Of a stretch of DNA of 38,189 nt, positions 7,308 to 16,695 are shown piece after piece (position 1 is the stretch's first letter; each line of letters opens with the position of its first letter). The notes beneath the pieces are model-generated. The model did no database searches. It saw only the letters and a program-made list of their open reading frames with translations, and was not told the origin of the DNA. The translations under genes and the position numbers were made by a program. This DNA is from Eubacteriaceae bacterium (GTDB lineage Bacteria > Bacillota > Clostridia > Eubacteriales > Eubacteriaceae), in contig JAENWK010000011.1 of assembly GCA_016650045.1 (NCBI GenBank), positions 1 through 38,189 on the forward strand, read 5' to 3'.

Positions 7308-9233
7308 CTAAGAAACTTTTCCTCCAGAGGCAATGCCATCCACAGTGACTAAAGAAAGCTTTTTTCCTTTAGTTGCAGCTAAAATCATACCATTGGATTC
7401 CAAGCCGCGAAGGTTCACCGGCTTTAAGTTTGCCACTAAAATCACGGTTTTCCCGACAAGTTCTTCAGGTTTATAATATTTCGCAATCCCTGAAACTACC
7501 TGGCGTTTTTCCTGTCCAACCATTAATTGGAGAACAAGCAACCGGTCAGCATCCGGATGGACTTCACAGGCAACCACTTCGGCAACACGGAGCTCAACCT
7601 TGGCAAAATCATCGATGGTGATGAGTCCTTCTGGAAGAACCTCATGCTTTTCTTTAACTTCAACTTCCTTTTTAGTTTCTGTCTTCATTTCTTTTTTCTC
7701 TATTTCAATTCTTGGGAACAAGGCCTCGCCACGTTCTACTTTGATTCCTTCAGGATATCCGCCAAAGGCTTGAATGCTATCCCAGGTTAAATAGTCAACT
7801 GAACATTTTAACTGCTCTGCTATTTTTTTTGAGGTTTCAGGCATGGCGGATGAAATGAGCACCGTCACAATTCTCAAACTTTCTGTCAGAATATACATGA
7901 CCTGGGCCAACCGTGATTTTTTAGACGGGTCTTTTCCCAGAACCCAGGGTTGTGTTTCGTCAATATATTTGTTTGAACGGGATATTAATTTCCAGATTTC
8001 TTCCAACGCCCGGCTGAAATCAAGCTTATCCATATAGTCACTGACAATACCTGAGGTTTTTTCGGCTAAGGCAATGATGTCCTCATCAAACTCACCTGTT
8101 TCACGGTCTTTGGGAATAACCCCGTCAAAATATTTTACGGTCATGGCCAGGGTACGACTTAATAAATTTCCTAAATCATTGGCAAGGTCCGAATTAATAT
8201 GACTGACTAACAGATCTTCATTATAAACCCCATCAGAACCATAGTTCATTTCCCGAAGCACATGGTAACGCAGCGCATCCACGCCATACTTATTCACCAA
8301 TACCACCGGATCCACAACATTTCCCACAGATTTTGACATTTTCCCGCCTTTTAGCAGAATCCAGCCATGACCGTATACCTTTTTAGGTAAAGGTAATTCT
8401 AAGGCCATGAGAATTATGGGCCAATAAATGGTATGAAACCTTATAATATCTTTTCCCACCAAATGCACATCAGCTGGCCAATATCGGTCCATAAGATCCG
8501 GCTTATCATTAAGGTAGCCCAGAGCAGAAATATAGTTGGGAAGGGCATCGATCCAGACATAAACCACATGACCAGGATCAAAATCTACTGGGACTCCCCA
8601 GGTGAAAGAAGTTCTGGATACGCAAAGATCTTGAAGTCCCGGCCGAATAAAATTATTGATCATTTCATTTTTTCGGGATTCCGGCTGAATAAATTCAGGA
8701 TGATCTTCAATGTGTTTTAAAAGACGATCTGCATATTTTGACATCTTAAAGAAATAAGCTTCTTCGGATGCTTTTTCCACAGGTCGTCCACAATCCGGGC
8801 AATTCCCATCAACGATTTGGCCTTCCGTCCAAAAGGATTCACAGGGGGTGCAATACCAGCCTTCGTAATTGGATTTGTAAATATCCCCCTGATCGTGAAG
8901 CTTTTTGAAAATGCGTTGGATGGTTTTTTCATGTTCAGGGTCAGTGGTTCGAATAAACTGATCATAATTGATGTTCATGGTATCCCAGAGTGTTTTAATG
9001 CCGGTGACAATGTCATCCACATAGGCTTGAGGTGTCATACCTGCCTCTGCTGCGGCTTTTTCAATCTTTTGGCCATGTTCATCAGTTCCTGTTAACAAGT
9101 AGGCATCATAGCCCTTCAGCTTTTTAAAACGGGTAATGGTATCGGCTGCAACCGTCGTATAGGTATGTCCAATATGGAGGCTCCCACTGGGATAATAAAT
9201 AGGGGTTGTAATATAAAATGTTTTTGGTGACAT
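7308..9233 (-). CDS. metG: methionyl-tRNA synthetase with C-terminal tRNA-binding domain
   Basis: A 641-residue class I synthetase that charges tRNA-Met. The HIGH motif is at residues 20-23 (LHIGHTY) and KMSKS at 298-302. The connective zinc knuckle is Cys128-x2-Cys131 and Cys145-x2-Cys148. The anticodon-binding helices follow to about 510, then a charged linker rich in Lys and Glu, then an EMAP-II-like tRNA-binding domain (about 540-641, starting IDDFAKVELRV) that gives a dimer in the two-domain bacterial form. It is the last gene of a long operon, 24 bases after rsmI. That gap is too short for a T-box leader. Confidence 0.97.
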   Translation of the reverse strand: MSPKTFYITTPIYYPSGSLHIGHTYTTVAADTITRFKKLKGYDAYLLTGTDEHGQKIEKAAAEAGMTPQAYVDDIVTGIKTLWDTMNINYDQFIRTTDPEHEKTIQRIFKKLHDQGDIYKSNYEGWYCTPCESFWTEGQIVDGNCPDCGRPVEKASEEAYFFKMSKYADRLLKHIEDHPEFIQPESRKNEMINNFIRPGLQDLCVSRTSFTWGVPVDFDPGHVVYVWIDALPNYISALGYLNDKPDLMDRYWPADVHLVGKDIIRFHTIYWPIILMALELPLPKKVYGHGWILLKGGKMSKSVGNVVDPVVLVNKYGVDALRYHVLREMNYGSDGVYNEDLLVSHINSDLANDLGNLLSRTLAMTVKYFDGVIPKDRETGEFDEDIIALAEKTSGIVSDYMDKLDFSRALEEIWKLISRSNKYIDETQPWVLGKDPSKKSRLAQVMYILTESLRIVTVLISSAMPETSKKIAEQLKCSVDYLTWDSIQAFGGYPEGIKVERGEALFPRIEIEKKEMKTETKKEVEVKEKHEVLPEGLITIDDFAKVELRVAEVVACEVHPDADRLLVLQLMVGQEKRQVVSGIAKYYKPEELVGKTVILVANLKPVNLRGLESNGMILAATKGKKLSLVTVDGIASGGKVS

Positions 9234-9257
9234 AGACTCTCCTTTTATTTTTCACTC

Positions 9258-10100
9258 TTATCTCTTTACGATGTTATATACATCCCGTTTAGAAAGCCCG
9301 CGATCCTTGGCCACTTGTTTCATGGCATCTTTTTCGAGCATTCCGTCGGTGATATAAATATCCAGGTGTTCTTTAATGGTCAAGGCATTCAGATCCAAGT
9401 TTTGCCCAGGGGTTCCCTCTTCCTCTGTTCGACCTTCAACACAAAGCACATATTCTCCCCTTGGGGTATGGTCCTTATAGTAAGCATGATGTTCTTCAAT
9501 GGTGCCATAAAGGGTTTCCTCAAAGCGCTTGGTAATTTCTCTGGAAATACTCATTTGGCGATGGCCCAATCCATTATTAACTAAAATTTCAATGGTTTTT
9601 GATAAACGATGGGGGGATTCATAAAGAACCGAGGTCACTAAGGATAATTTAATCCATTCCAAACCTTTTTTAATGGCTTTATTCTCTTTGCCCAGAAAGC
9701 CGAGAAATAAAAACTGCCGGGTATCCAAACCTGAAAGCACCAAACCGCAAAGCCCGGCATTAGGGCCTGGAACCACTTCCATGGCAATACCCTGGGCTAC
9801 ACAATTTTTTACCAACACCGAACCTGGATCCGAAATCAAGGGCATTCCGGCATCGGAAATCAGGGCAATGTTTTGTCCTTGTTTCAACAAATCAATGAGG
9901 CCTTCACTTGATCTTTGTTCATTATGCTGATGATAAGCCACCATCTTTTTTTGTATTTCAAAATGATTAAGCAGTTTAATGGAATGCCTTGTATCCTCGG
10001 CGGCTATCAAATCCACTTCTTTGAGGATTCTCAAACCGCGAATACTCATATCATCCAGATTGCCAATAGGAGTGCCGACAATATATAGTTTTCCTGACAT
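9258..10100 (-). CDS. rsmI: 16S rRNA (cytidine1402-2'-O)-methyltransferase
   Basis: A 280-residue RsmI, which adds a 2'-O-methyl group to C1402 of 16S rRNA in the decoding centre using SAM. The family landmarks are present: VGTPIGNLDDMSIRGL at the N-terminus, EDTRHS (about residue 38), LISDAGMPLISDPG, the PGPNA turn, and ESPHR. I place the start at 10100 (MSGKLYIVG), one base after the stop of the FAD oxidoreductase gene; a longer reading frame extends 45 codons upstream inside that gene but is not protein-like. It lies between the oxidoreductase and metG. The RsmI-metG link is unusual compared with Bacillus, where yabC is near the origin beside metS. Confidence 0.95.
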   Translation of the reverse strand: MSGKLYIVGTPIGNLDDMSIRGLRILKEVDLIAAEDTRHSIKLLNHFEIQKKMVAYHQHNEQRSSEGLIDLLKQGQNIALISDAGMPLISDPGSVLVKNCVAQGIAMEVVPGPNAGLCGLVLSGLDTRQFLFLGFLGKENKAIKKGLEWIKLSLVTSVLYESPHRLSKTIEILVNNGLGHRQMSISREITKRFEETLYGTIEEHHAYYKDHTPRGEYVLCVEGRTEEEGTPGQNLDLNALTIKEHLDIYITDGMLEKDAMKQVAKDRGLSKRDVYNIVKR

Positions 10101-10101
10101 C

Positions 10102-11490
10102 TTAGGCCTTATACAGATTACGGGCAACATACACACCATTGACCGAAGCCTGCATGAGCCCCCGGGTAACCCCGGCACCATCCCCAATGGCATAGAGATT
10201 TTTAATACTGGATTGAAAATTTTTGTCAACTTCAACCTTATTTGAATAAAACTTCACCTCTACTCCGTAAAGAAGGGTTTCATCACTGGCAAGACCAGGA
10301 GATACATGATCCAGGGCCTGGATCATTTCATCAATATCCTTCATAATACGGTAGGGCAGTACCAGGCATAAATCCCCGGGAACCGCATCCATTAGAGTCG
10401 GTCGAATATTATTTCGAAGCAGACGTTCTGCTGTGGTTCGGCGGCCACGGAGAAAATCACCATAACGTTGAACCATAATCTTATTTCCAGTCAGCATATT
10501 TCCTAATCCGGCAATGTGTTTACCATAGGCAATGGGCTCTTTAAATGGCTCCGTAAAGCATTTGGAAACCAATAGCGCAAAGTTTGTATTGTCTGTTTTT
10601 AAATGTTCCGATTTATAGCTATGTCCATTGACCACTGCTAACCCATTATCATAGTTTTCAGTAGACACAACCCCGCCGGGGTTTGAACAGAAGGTACGAA
10701 CACTGTCATCAAAGGTTGGGGTATAATAAACCAGCTTCCCTTCGTACAAGGCATCGTTGATTTCCTGCATGACTTCATTGCGCGTTTCAAGACGAATACC
10801 GATATCGACTTTTCCTGCCATAGTTTTTACCTTATAATCATCACACATGGCCTTAAACCACTCAGAGCCATCCCGGCCTACGGCAATAACCACTTTATCT
10901 GCATAGTAGGTTTCGTCCTTCGCAATCACGCCGGTGACTTCATTATTTTCAACTACAAGGCTTTGAACCGGGGTCCTGAATTTAATCTCGATTCCCAGAT
11001 CATTCAATAGGTGGTTCTGGATCCGTTGATAAATGGTGTACCCTACTTCGGTACCCATATGCCGTATGGGACACTCAATGAGTTTTAGATTGCTCTGAAT
11101 GGCCTTGGTTCGAATATCTCTGATTTTTTCAGGGTGATCAAGGCCGTGCACCCGTTCATCAGCACCAAAATGGAGATAAATATTGTCAGTATATTTGATT
11201 AAATCAACGGTTGTTTCATAACCAATGTATTCTGGAAGCTCTCCACCCACATCCGGTGACAAGGAAAGCTTTCCATCGGAATAGGCCCCTGCCCCTGCAA
11301 AACCTGTGGTTATATTGCAGGGCTTACACCCAATACATATTCCTGTTTTACGCTTGGGACAAATCCGTTTTTCAATGGAATTTCCTTTTTCCAGCATGAG
11401 TATTTTTAAGTTTGTATCATTTTTCGCAAGCTCCATGGCAGTGAAAATACCACCCGGTCCAGCGCCAATAATAATGACATCATATTTCAT
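10102..11490 (-). CDS. FAD-dependent oxidoreductase with cysteine cluster (COG2509-like)
   Basis: A 462-residue flavoprotein. The N-terminal Rossmann motif IIGAGPGG (residues 7-14) binds FAD, and the C-terminal ATGDGAG-like motif appears as AIGDGAGVTRGL near residue 435. Four cysteines close to the FAD, Cys44-x7-Cys52-x2-Cys55-x2-Cys58, precede the conserved GFAGAGAYSDGKL stretch, as in the uncharacterised FAD-dependent dehydrogenases of COG2509. The cysteines could bind Fe-S or zinc, or be redox active. The substrate is unknown. It lies 18 bases after dnaB and 1 base before rsmI, inside an operon of replication and translation genes. Family naming is from memory of motifs, not from a search. 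Confidence 0.8.
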   Translation of the reverse strand: MKYDVIIIGAGPGGIFTAMELAKNDTNLKILMLEKGNSIEKRICPKRKTGICIGCKPCNITTGFAGAGAYSDGKLSLSPDVGGELPEYIGYETTVDLIKYTDNIYLHFGADERVHGLDHPEKIRDIRTKAIQSNLKLIECPIRHMGTEVGYTIYQRIQNHLLNDLGIEIKFRTPVQSLVVENNEVTGVIAKDETYYADKVVIAVGRDGSEWFKAMCDDYKVKTMAGKVDIGIRLETRNEVMQEINDALYEGKLVYYTPTFDDSVRTFCSNPGGVVSTENYDNGLAVVNGHSYKSEHLKTDNTNFALLVSKCFTEPFKEPIAYGKHIAGLGNMLTGNKIMVQRYGDFLRGRRTTAERLLRNNIRPTLMDAVPGDLCLVLPYRIMKDIDEMIQALDHVSPGLASDETLLYGVEVKFYSNKVEVDKNFQSSIKNLYAIGDGAGVTRGLMQASVNGVYVARNLYKA

Positions 11491-11508
11491 TTCTGTTACT
11501 TCCTTTTA

Positions 11509-12867
11509 TTAAGCATATCCGTCTGGACCGTAGTCATCTTCACCAAATCCTACTGCCAAATCGTTAAATTTCGTATATTCAGGGATCCATGCCAGCTTAA
11601 TGGTTCCGGTGGGACCATTACGTTGTTTGGCAATGTTCACTTCTGCAATGTTTTTTAATTCCGGGTTTTTATCATAATAAAACTCTCTAAAAAGCAGCAT
11701 GACCACATCGGCATCCTGCTCAATGGAACCTGACTCACGTAAATCCGACATGACGGGATGATGATCAGCTCTGGCATCCGGTGCGCGACTGAGCTGGGAT
11801 AATGCAATAACAGGCGCTTTCATTTCTCGGGCCAGGGCTTTCAGCCCACGGGACATTTCAGAAATTTCATTTTGCCGGTTTTCGGATTTTCCACCGCCAC
11901 CCATAAGCTGGATATAGTCAATGACAATGAGATCCAGGGCCTTCTCTGTTTTTAAACGCCGACACTTGGATCGCACCTCAGAAATGGTAATTCCCGCTGT
12001 ATCATCAATGAAAATATCTGCGCCATAAAGTGTATTGTATCCCACTACCAGGCGTTCCCAGTCTTCTTTGGTTAAATTCCCGGTTCGAACATTGTTGCTG
12101 TCCACCAGGGACGTGGCACAAAGCATACGCTGAACCAACTGTTCCTTGGACATTTCCAAACTAAAAATGGCCACCGAACAATTGTCTTTAACCGCTGCAT
12201 TCTGAGCAATATTCAGGGCAAAGGCTGTTTTACCCATAGATGGTCGTGCAGCCACAATGATAAGATCTGAATCCTGCAAACCTGATGTAATATGGTTGAG
12301 CTCGGCAAATCCGGTTTCAACACCTGTAAGTTTTCCTTTATTGCTTTCAATGGCCTCGATTTGGGAAAGGGTGGTACCCAGAGTTTCCTGAATTCCTTCG
12401 AAATCCCCGGTACGACGACCTTGGGAGACTTTAAATATTTCCTGTTCGGCTCTTTCAATGACATCCCCAACCTTATCGTACTGGCCATAGCTTTCCTCTA
12501 AGATTTGGGTAGCGGTATGAATGAGGCTTCGAATCACTGCTTTTTCATGGACGATCTGACAATATTCAAGGTAGTTTCTGTGAATTGGCACCATTTCAAT
12601 AAGTTCACTGAGATAGCCAATCCCTCCAATTTTATCAAGCACACCATGATTTCTCAGAGAGTCCATGAGCGTCACTGTATCAATGGGTTTTCGCTCATTA
12701 TGAAGATCCAGCATACTTTTATAAATCTCACGATGTGCCCCTCGATAAAAATCATCCGGGGATAAAAACTCTTCTGCCCGACCAATATTGGACTCATCCA
12801 TGAGGATGGCACCTAAAACCGACTGCTCTGCCTCGATATTATGGGGGGGGACCTTTGGATTCATCAC
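11509..12867 (-). CDS. dnaB: replicative DNA helicase
   Basis: A 452-residue DnaB (called DnaC in Bacillus), the hexameric 5'-3' helicase at the fork. The N-terminal scaffold spans about 1-150, followed by the RecA-like motor with Walker A ARPSMGKT (207-214), Walker B LDLIVIDYIQLM, and the arginine finger region near RGLKALARE. Codons 1 and 2 are GTG and ATG; AGGAG in the end of rplI lies 8 bases from the GTG and 11 from the ATG, so either may start (ATG alternative at 12864). The ribosome binding site overlaps the rplI stop codon. The gdpP-rplI-dnaB order is the one found in Bacillus. Confidence 0.96.
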   Translation of the reverse strand: MMNPKVPPHNIEAEQSVLGAILMDESNIGRAEEFLSPDDFYRGAHREIYKSMLDLHNERKPIDTVTLMDSLRNHGVLDKIGGIGYLSELIEMVPIHRNYLEYCQIVHEKAVIRSLIHTATQILEESYGQYDKVGDVIERAEQEIFKVSQGRRTGDFEGIQETLGTTLSQIEAIESNKGKLTGVETGFAELNHITSGLQDSDLIIVAARPSMGKTAFALNIAQNAAVKDNCSVAIFSLEMSKEQLVQRMLCATSLVDSNNVRTGNLTKEDWERLVVGYNTLYGADIFIDDTAGITISEVRSKCRRLKTEKALDLIVIDYIQLMGGGGKSENRQNEISEMSRGLKALAREMKAPVIALSQLSRAPDARADHHPVMSDLRESGSIEQDADVVMLLFREFYYDKNPELKNIAEVNIAKQRNGPTGTIKLAWIPEYTKFNDLAVGFGEDDYGPDGYA

Positions 12868-12878
12868 GGCTTTCTCTC

Positions 12879-13328
12879 CTAGGCTTCGCCTTCAACCAGA
12901 ACCGTTAAGGTTCCCATCACTCCCTGGTAGGTTTTTACTTTGACTTCTATGCGACCAATATTTCGAATGGGCATTTCCAGCTCAACCTTACGCTTATCAA
13001 TCTTAATGCCCTTGGCTTTTTCCAAAGCCTCGGTAATGTCTTTACTGGTCACTGAGCCGAAAAGCTTACCATCTTCTCCGGCACGTTCGGTAATCTTAAT
13101 TTCTGTTTTGTCAATAACCATTGCCAAGGCAATGGCCTCTTCACGTTCTTCATCCAAGCGGGTAACTTCATCAGCTTTAGACTGTTCTGCTATTTTTATA
13201 TTCTCTCTGTTTCCAATAATTCCTTTTTTCATTTTAATGAGAAAATTTCTGCCGTAACCGTCTTTAACCTCGACAATATCCCCTTTGTTCCCAACATTCT
13301 TAACATTTTCTAATAATATAACTTTCAT
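12879..13328 (-). CDS. rplI: 50S ribosomal protein L9
   Basis: A 149-residue L9. The opening MKVILLENVKNVGNKGDIV and the motif GYGRNFLI at about residues 25-32 are the standard rRNA-binding N-domain, joined by a long helix (about 40-75) to the C-terminal domain. Its ATG overlaps the gdpP stop by four bases (ATGA), so translation is coupled. L9 bridges ribosomes and affects frame maintenance. Length and motif match the family fully. Confidence 0.97.
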   Translation of the reverse strand: MKVILLENVKNVGNKGDIVEVKDGYGRNFLIKMKKGIIGNRENIKIAEQSKADEVTRLDEEREEAIALAMVIDKTEIKITERAGEDGKLFGSVTSKDITEALEKAKGIKIDKRKVELEMPIRNIGRIEVKVKTYQGVMGTLTVLVEGEA

Positions 13329-15301
13329 TTTGTTTCATTCTCCTTTTTGTGTTTTTCAATGGCTTCCAGAACCAAGTCTTTACCTGTTTCCAGACTGTTT
13401 TCACCTGGGATCTGTGCCCCTGCAATGGCCAAATGTCCGCCGCCGCCTAGTTTTTCCAGGATAAGTTGAACATTGACCTCACCCATAGATCGTCCACTGA
13501 TGGTTAATCCGTCTTCATTTTTCAGAATAATAAATGATGCCACAATGCCCTTAATATTCAAAAGTTCATCCGCTGCCTGTGAGGCAATGAGTTTCCCGTA
13601 ATCAGTGTCATTTTCAAAGGTTGATATGGCAATATTGTCAAAATAAATTTTCGCATTTTTAACTGCATCTGATTTAGCGGTATAGGTGTTAAGATCATCC
13701 TGCAAAAGTATTTTGCTGATAATCGTATCCGCACCTTTTCGCTTTAAATAAGACGCCGCCTCAAAGGTTCGCACCCCAGTTTTCAAAGTGAACATTTTGG
13801 TATCCATACACATGCCTGCCATCAGGGCATTGGCTTCCACCTCACTCATCACATTTTTTTCCTCAAAGTATTGAAGAAGCTCGGTAACCAGTTCACAGGT
13901 TGACGAGGCATAGGCCTCGGTATAGCTCATCAAGGTGTTTTGAATGAATTTTCCCGACCGCCTGTGATGATCAATCACCACGATTTTCGACATTTCTTCA
14001 ATTAAATTTGGAGATTCCAGGTAATCCACGTTTTGGGTATCCAATATAATCAACAAGGTATTTTTTTTATTATAGGCTTCAGCTTCTTTTGGTGTAATAA
14101 AAGCATCTTTGTATTCTCCGTTTTCCATAAGATACTCAAATAAAGATTTAATGGAATAGTTGATTTCCTTAATAACAATTTTACCTTTTTTTTCCAGTCC
14201 TTTACAGACGCCAAGTAACCCGACTGCGGCTCCCAGACAATCCATGTCCGGGTTTTGATGCCCCATTAAAAGAACCTGGTCGGCTTCCTCTATGAGCTCT
14301 TTCAAACCATGGGCTTTAACCCGTGCTTTAACCTTGGTGCGTTTTTCAGTGGCTTCGGTTTTCCCCCCATAAAAAGACATTTTTTCATCCTGACGGACAA
14401 CTGCCTGATCGCCTCCTCGAGCCAAGGCAATTTCAAGGGCTGCATGGGAAATTTTCTGGGACTCTTTTATTCCCAAAATTTTCTCAGAAATCCCAATGCC
14501 GATACTTAGGGTAATGGGTATTTTTTCTTCATTTTCAATTTCTCGAACTAAATCTAAAATGTGAAAGTTTTCAGTTTGGAGAGCACAGATCTTTTCTCGT
14601 TCAAAAATCATTAAATAACGATCTTTTTCATATTCGATCATGACACTTTCCAAATTTTTAGCCCATTCATTCAGTTTTAAATCCACTTGCCCTAAAATCG
14701 CCGAACGCTTATGGCTTGGAATCTGTTCAATGATTTCGTCATAATTATCGATGACAATATAACAGAATAAAGGGGATGTTTTGCGATAAAGTTCTTTTTG
14801 CTTGCTTTGTTCAGTCACATCAAAAAAATGCAGGAGCTCAAAACTGTGGACTGTATCAGTAAAAGCATTGGTGACAACACCATAATCCCGTTCATTATAA
14901 TGAAATGTAAACTCATCCTGTTTAACCGCTTCTGCTAAATTAAAATCTAATTCTTCTACAATATTTTTTTTGAACAATGCTTCTTTTTCTTTTTTAAAGG
15001 CTTTTCCAAAGGCTTGATTGTACCAGTAAATAATCCCTTCATCGTCAACAATGGCCATGGAAATAGGCATTTCATACATGCGTTCCTGATTGATTTTATC
15101 TAAATCACTGTGGATTTCATTAATGGCTTTATTGATTTGGATTTCATCCCGATGATTTCTCTTTTTATAAAAAATAAAAAGTGTCACAAAAACAAATACA
15201 CCTAAAATACTAACATCGAGATTATAAAATCCCATGATCAAAGACAAAATAAGAACGGTTGCAATCGCAAAACGGATTAATTCTTTTTTATATTCCTTCA
15301 T
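13325..15301 (-). CDS. gdpP: GdpP-type c-di-AMP phosphodiesterase
   Basis: A 658-residue GdpP (YybT), which hydrolyses cyclic di-AMP to pApA. The order of domains is two membrane helices (about 10-27 and 29-46), a degenerate PAS domain (about 73-175), a degenerate GGDEF domain (about 180-305), and a DHH/DHHA1 module. Catalytic motifs are GHQNPDMDCLG, LDTQNVD, VIDHHRRSG (DHH) and the C-terminal GGGGHLAIAGAQ. The GGDEF signature is not intact, as usual for GdpP. The gene overlaps yybS and rplI by 4 bases each. This shows that the organism uses c-di-AMP, which in Firmicutes controls potassium and turgor. Confidence 0.95.
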   Translation of the reverse strand: MKEYKKELIRFAIATVLILSLIMGFYNLDVSILGVFVFVTLFIFYKKRNHRDEIQINKAINEIHSDLDKINQERMYEMPISMAIVDDEGIIYWYNQAFGKAFKKEKEALFKKNIVEELDFNLAEAVKQDEFTFHYNERDYGVVTNAFTDTVHSFELLHFFDVTEQSKQKELYRKTSPLFCYIVIDNYDEIIEQIPSHKRSAILGQVDLKLNEWAKNLESVMIEYEKDRYLMIFEREKICALQTENFHILDLVREIENEEKIPITLSIGIGISEKILGIKESQKISHAALEIALARGGDQAVVRQDEKMSFYGGKTEATEKRTKVKARVKAHGLKELIEEADQVLLMGHQNPDMDCLGAAVGLLGVCKGLEKKGKIVIKEINYSIKSLFEYLMENGEYKDAFITPKEAEAYNKKNTLLIILDTQNVDYLESPNLIEEMSKIVVIDHHRRSGKFIQNTLMSYTEAYASSTCELVTELLQYFEEKNVMSEVEANALMAGMCMDTKMFTLKTGVRTFEAASYLKRKGADTIISKILLQDDLNTYTAKSDAVKNAKIYFDNIAISTFENDTDYGKLIASQAADELLNIKGIVASFIILKNEDGLTISGRSMGEVNVQLILEKLGGGGHLAIAGAQIPGENSLETGKDLVLEAIEKHKKENETK

Positions 15302-16251
15302 TTGGCCTCGCTCTCTTTTCGAAAAATCTTACGAATCTCCATATAGGTGTCCGCCAATCCAATCATGGTCACAACGAACTGAAAAAGCAAAGCCAGGAAA
15401 ACAACCAGGACTTTAAGCCCTTTGTTTGTCAGCTTTTTATAGGCCATAATGTCAAAGATTAATGATAGTCCCATGACAAAGTAAGCCAGGTAGACAAAAC
15501 TCATAATATTAGTAATGTAAATCGCTGGAATCGCAGTCACTTGAAAAATACTAATGAGGAATGAACCCATCAAAAAAACAAACAAAAAATATTTTAGAGA
15601 TTTTGGCATTCGCCAGTCTTTAAGGGGTTTAATCCCTTTCACCGTATAGCCAAGACGTTTTAAAAAAGCGTCACAACTGATCACATTAACAACCCCAAAA
15701 ATCAGAGGCAGTAAAAGTATGGCTGAGGGGATGATCATTTTAATGGTGATGATTTGAGCATCCATGGATTCCTTCATCAGCAATAGCTGATTGGCATCCA
15801 TAACCCCGGTATTTTGGTACATGGCCAGGACGTCCTGGGTGATAGCTTCAAGTGTTTGAAACAAAAATGTCGTAAAACTGACTCCCATCAAAAACTGATA
15901 GCTGATAATAACGGCAATCACTACCAATGCAAAGCCCAGGTAGCCCACAATTATTTTTTGTATGGGTCCCACATTTCGGTGATAGGCATAACCCAGGCTG
16001 CAGCCGACAAAAAATAAAAGGATTCCAAATGAAATTGCATTAACCGGTCCTAAAAATAAATCGATAATAATGGTTGCCGCCAAACTGGCAATAATACTGA
16101 CCATAAGGCCGTGTCGTTTTCCAAGAACGACCATGGGAACGGGAATAAAAAATATTAATATCACAAGAAAAGGAACATAAAAGCTGGCCAGTGCAAGTAT
16201 TACTGCCAAGGCACAAAACATAGCTCCCTCTGTAATTCCTCGAGTTTTCAT
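15298..16251 (-). CDS. yybS: YybS-family (DUF2232) membrane protein
   Basis: A 317-residue polytopic membrane protein with roughly seven to eight hydrophobic segments, the first at about residues 11-33. Family position is given by the fixed order yybS-gdpP-rplI-dnaB, as in Bacillus. DUF2232 proteins are not biochemically characterised; some resemble ECF-transporter S-components. The start has a GGAGG ribosome binding site. It is the first gene of the cluster, downstream of an extended -10 promoter. Location next to the c-di-AMP phosphodiesterase suggests a linked role, but this is inference. Confidence 0.85.
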   Translation of the reverse strand: MKTRGITEGAMFCALAVILALASFYVPFLVILIFFIPVPMVVLGKRHGLMVSIIASLAATIIIDLFLGPVNAISFGILLFFVGCSLGYAYHRNVGPIQKIIVGYLGFALVVIAVIISYQFLMGVSFTTFLFQTLEAITQDVLAMYQNTGVMDANQLLLMKESMDAQIITIKMIIPSAILLLPLIFGVVNVISCDAFLKRLGYTVKGIKPLKDWRMPKSLKYFLFVFLMGSFLISIFQVTAIPAIYITNIMSFVYLAYFVMGLSLIFDIMAYKKLTNKGLKVLVVFLALLFQFVVTMIGLADTYMEIRKIFRKESEAK

Positions 16252-16326
16252 TGATCCTCCAAATAGGTTAAGTTCATATTTATTGTCTGGTACACCTGTT
16301 CAGGCAATTCCCAGATTAACGTATAT

Positions 16327-16335
16327 ATTATATCA
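16327..16335 (-). promoter_or_regulatory. extended -10 promoter of the yybS operon
   Basis: On the - strand TGATATAAT gives an extended -10 (TGnTATAAT), 76 bases before the yybS start. No good -35 box is visible. The leader between it and the start shows no clear riboswitch. Confidence 0.55.
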
Positions 16336-16393
16336 CAATAATGTAAAATACCCATCTTTTTTTCCCATTCTCATTCACCATAAATCCGAATAT

Positions 16394-16435
16394 TAAAAAA
16401 ACTGCCCATCCAGGTCTTTCCCTGAATGAACAGTT
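16394..16435 (-). terminator. rho-independent terminator of rpsF-ssb-rpsR
   Basis: Fifteen-base arms 16400-16414 and 16421-16435 with a 6-base loop pair fully on the - strand RNA if three G-U pairs are allowed. Six T residues (read from A 16395-16400) follow. It starts 13 bases past the rpsR stop. Confidence 0.9.
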
Positions 16436-16447
16436 CTTAATATTTTA

Positions 16448-16678
16448 TTAGATATTTGCTGAGTAGGGTAACAGTGCAACATTTCGTGCACGCTTAATGG
16501 CTTCTGTTACTTTTCTTTGGTGTTTGGCACAGGTGCCGGTAGCTCGTCTTGGCAAGATTTTTCCACGTTCAGAAATAAATTTCTTCAGTGTTAAAACATC
16601 TTTATAGTCAACTTCTGTTACTTTTCGTTCACAGAATTCACAAACTTTTCTTCTTTTTTTAAATGATGGTTTTGGCAT
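16448..16678 (-). CDS. rpsR: 30S ribosomal protein S18, zinc-binding form
   Basis: A 76-residue S18 that pairs with S6 on the platform of the small subunit. It keeps the zinc-ribbon ligands Cys13-x2-Cys16 and Cys50-x2-His53, so it is the C+ (zinc-containing) version. The start [16 protein letters not shown] is standard. It follows ssb by 17 bases and closes the rpsF operon. A zinc-free duplicate, as seen in zinc-starved lineages, is not present in this window. Confidence 0.97.
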   Translation of the reverse strand: MPKPSFKKRRKVCEFCERKVTEVDYKDVLTLKKFISERGKILPRRATGTCAKHQRKVTEAIKRARNVALLPYSANI

Positions 16679-16695
16679 TATTTTTTCCTCCTATC

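Noticed and set aside
9234-9257. T-box riboswitch upstream of metG.
   Set aside because: The gap to rsmI is only 24 bases; no room for a T-box. metG is likely read from the yybS promoter.
15298-16251. YybS as an ECF-type substrate-binding component.
   Set aside because: Only general membrane topology supports it; no energy-coupling genes are in the window.
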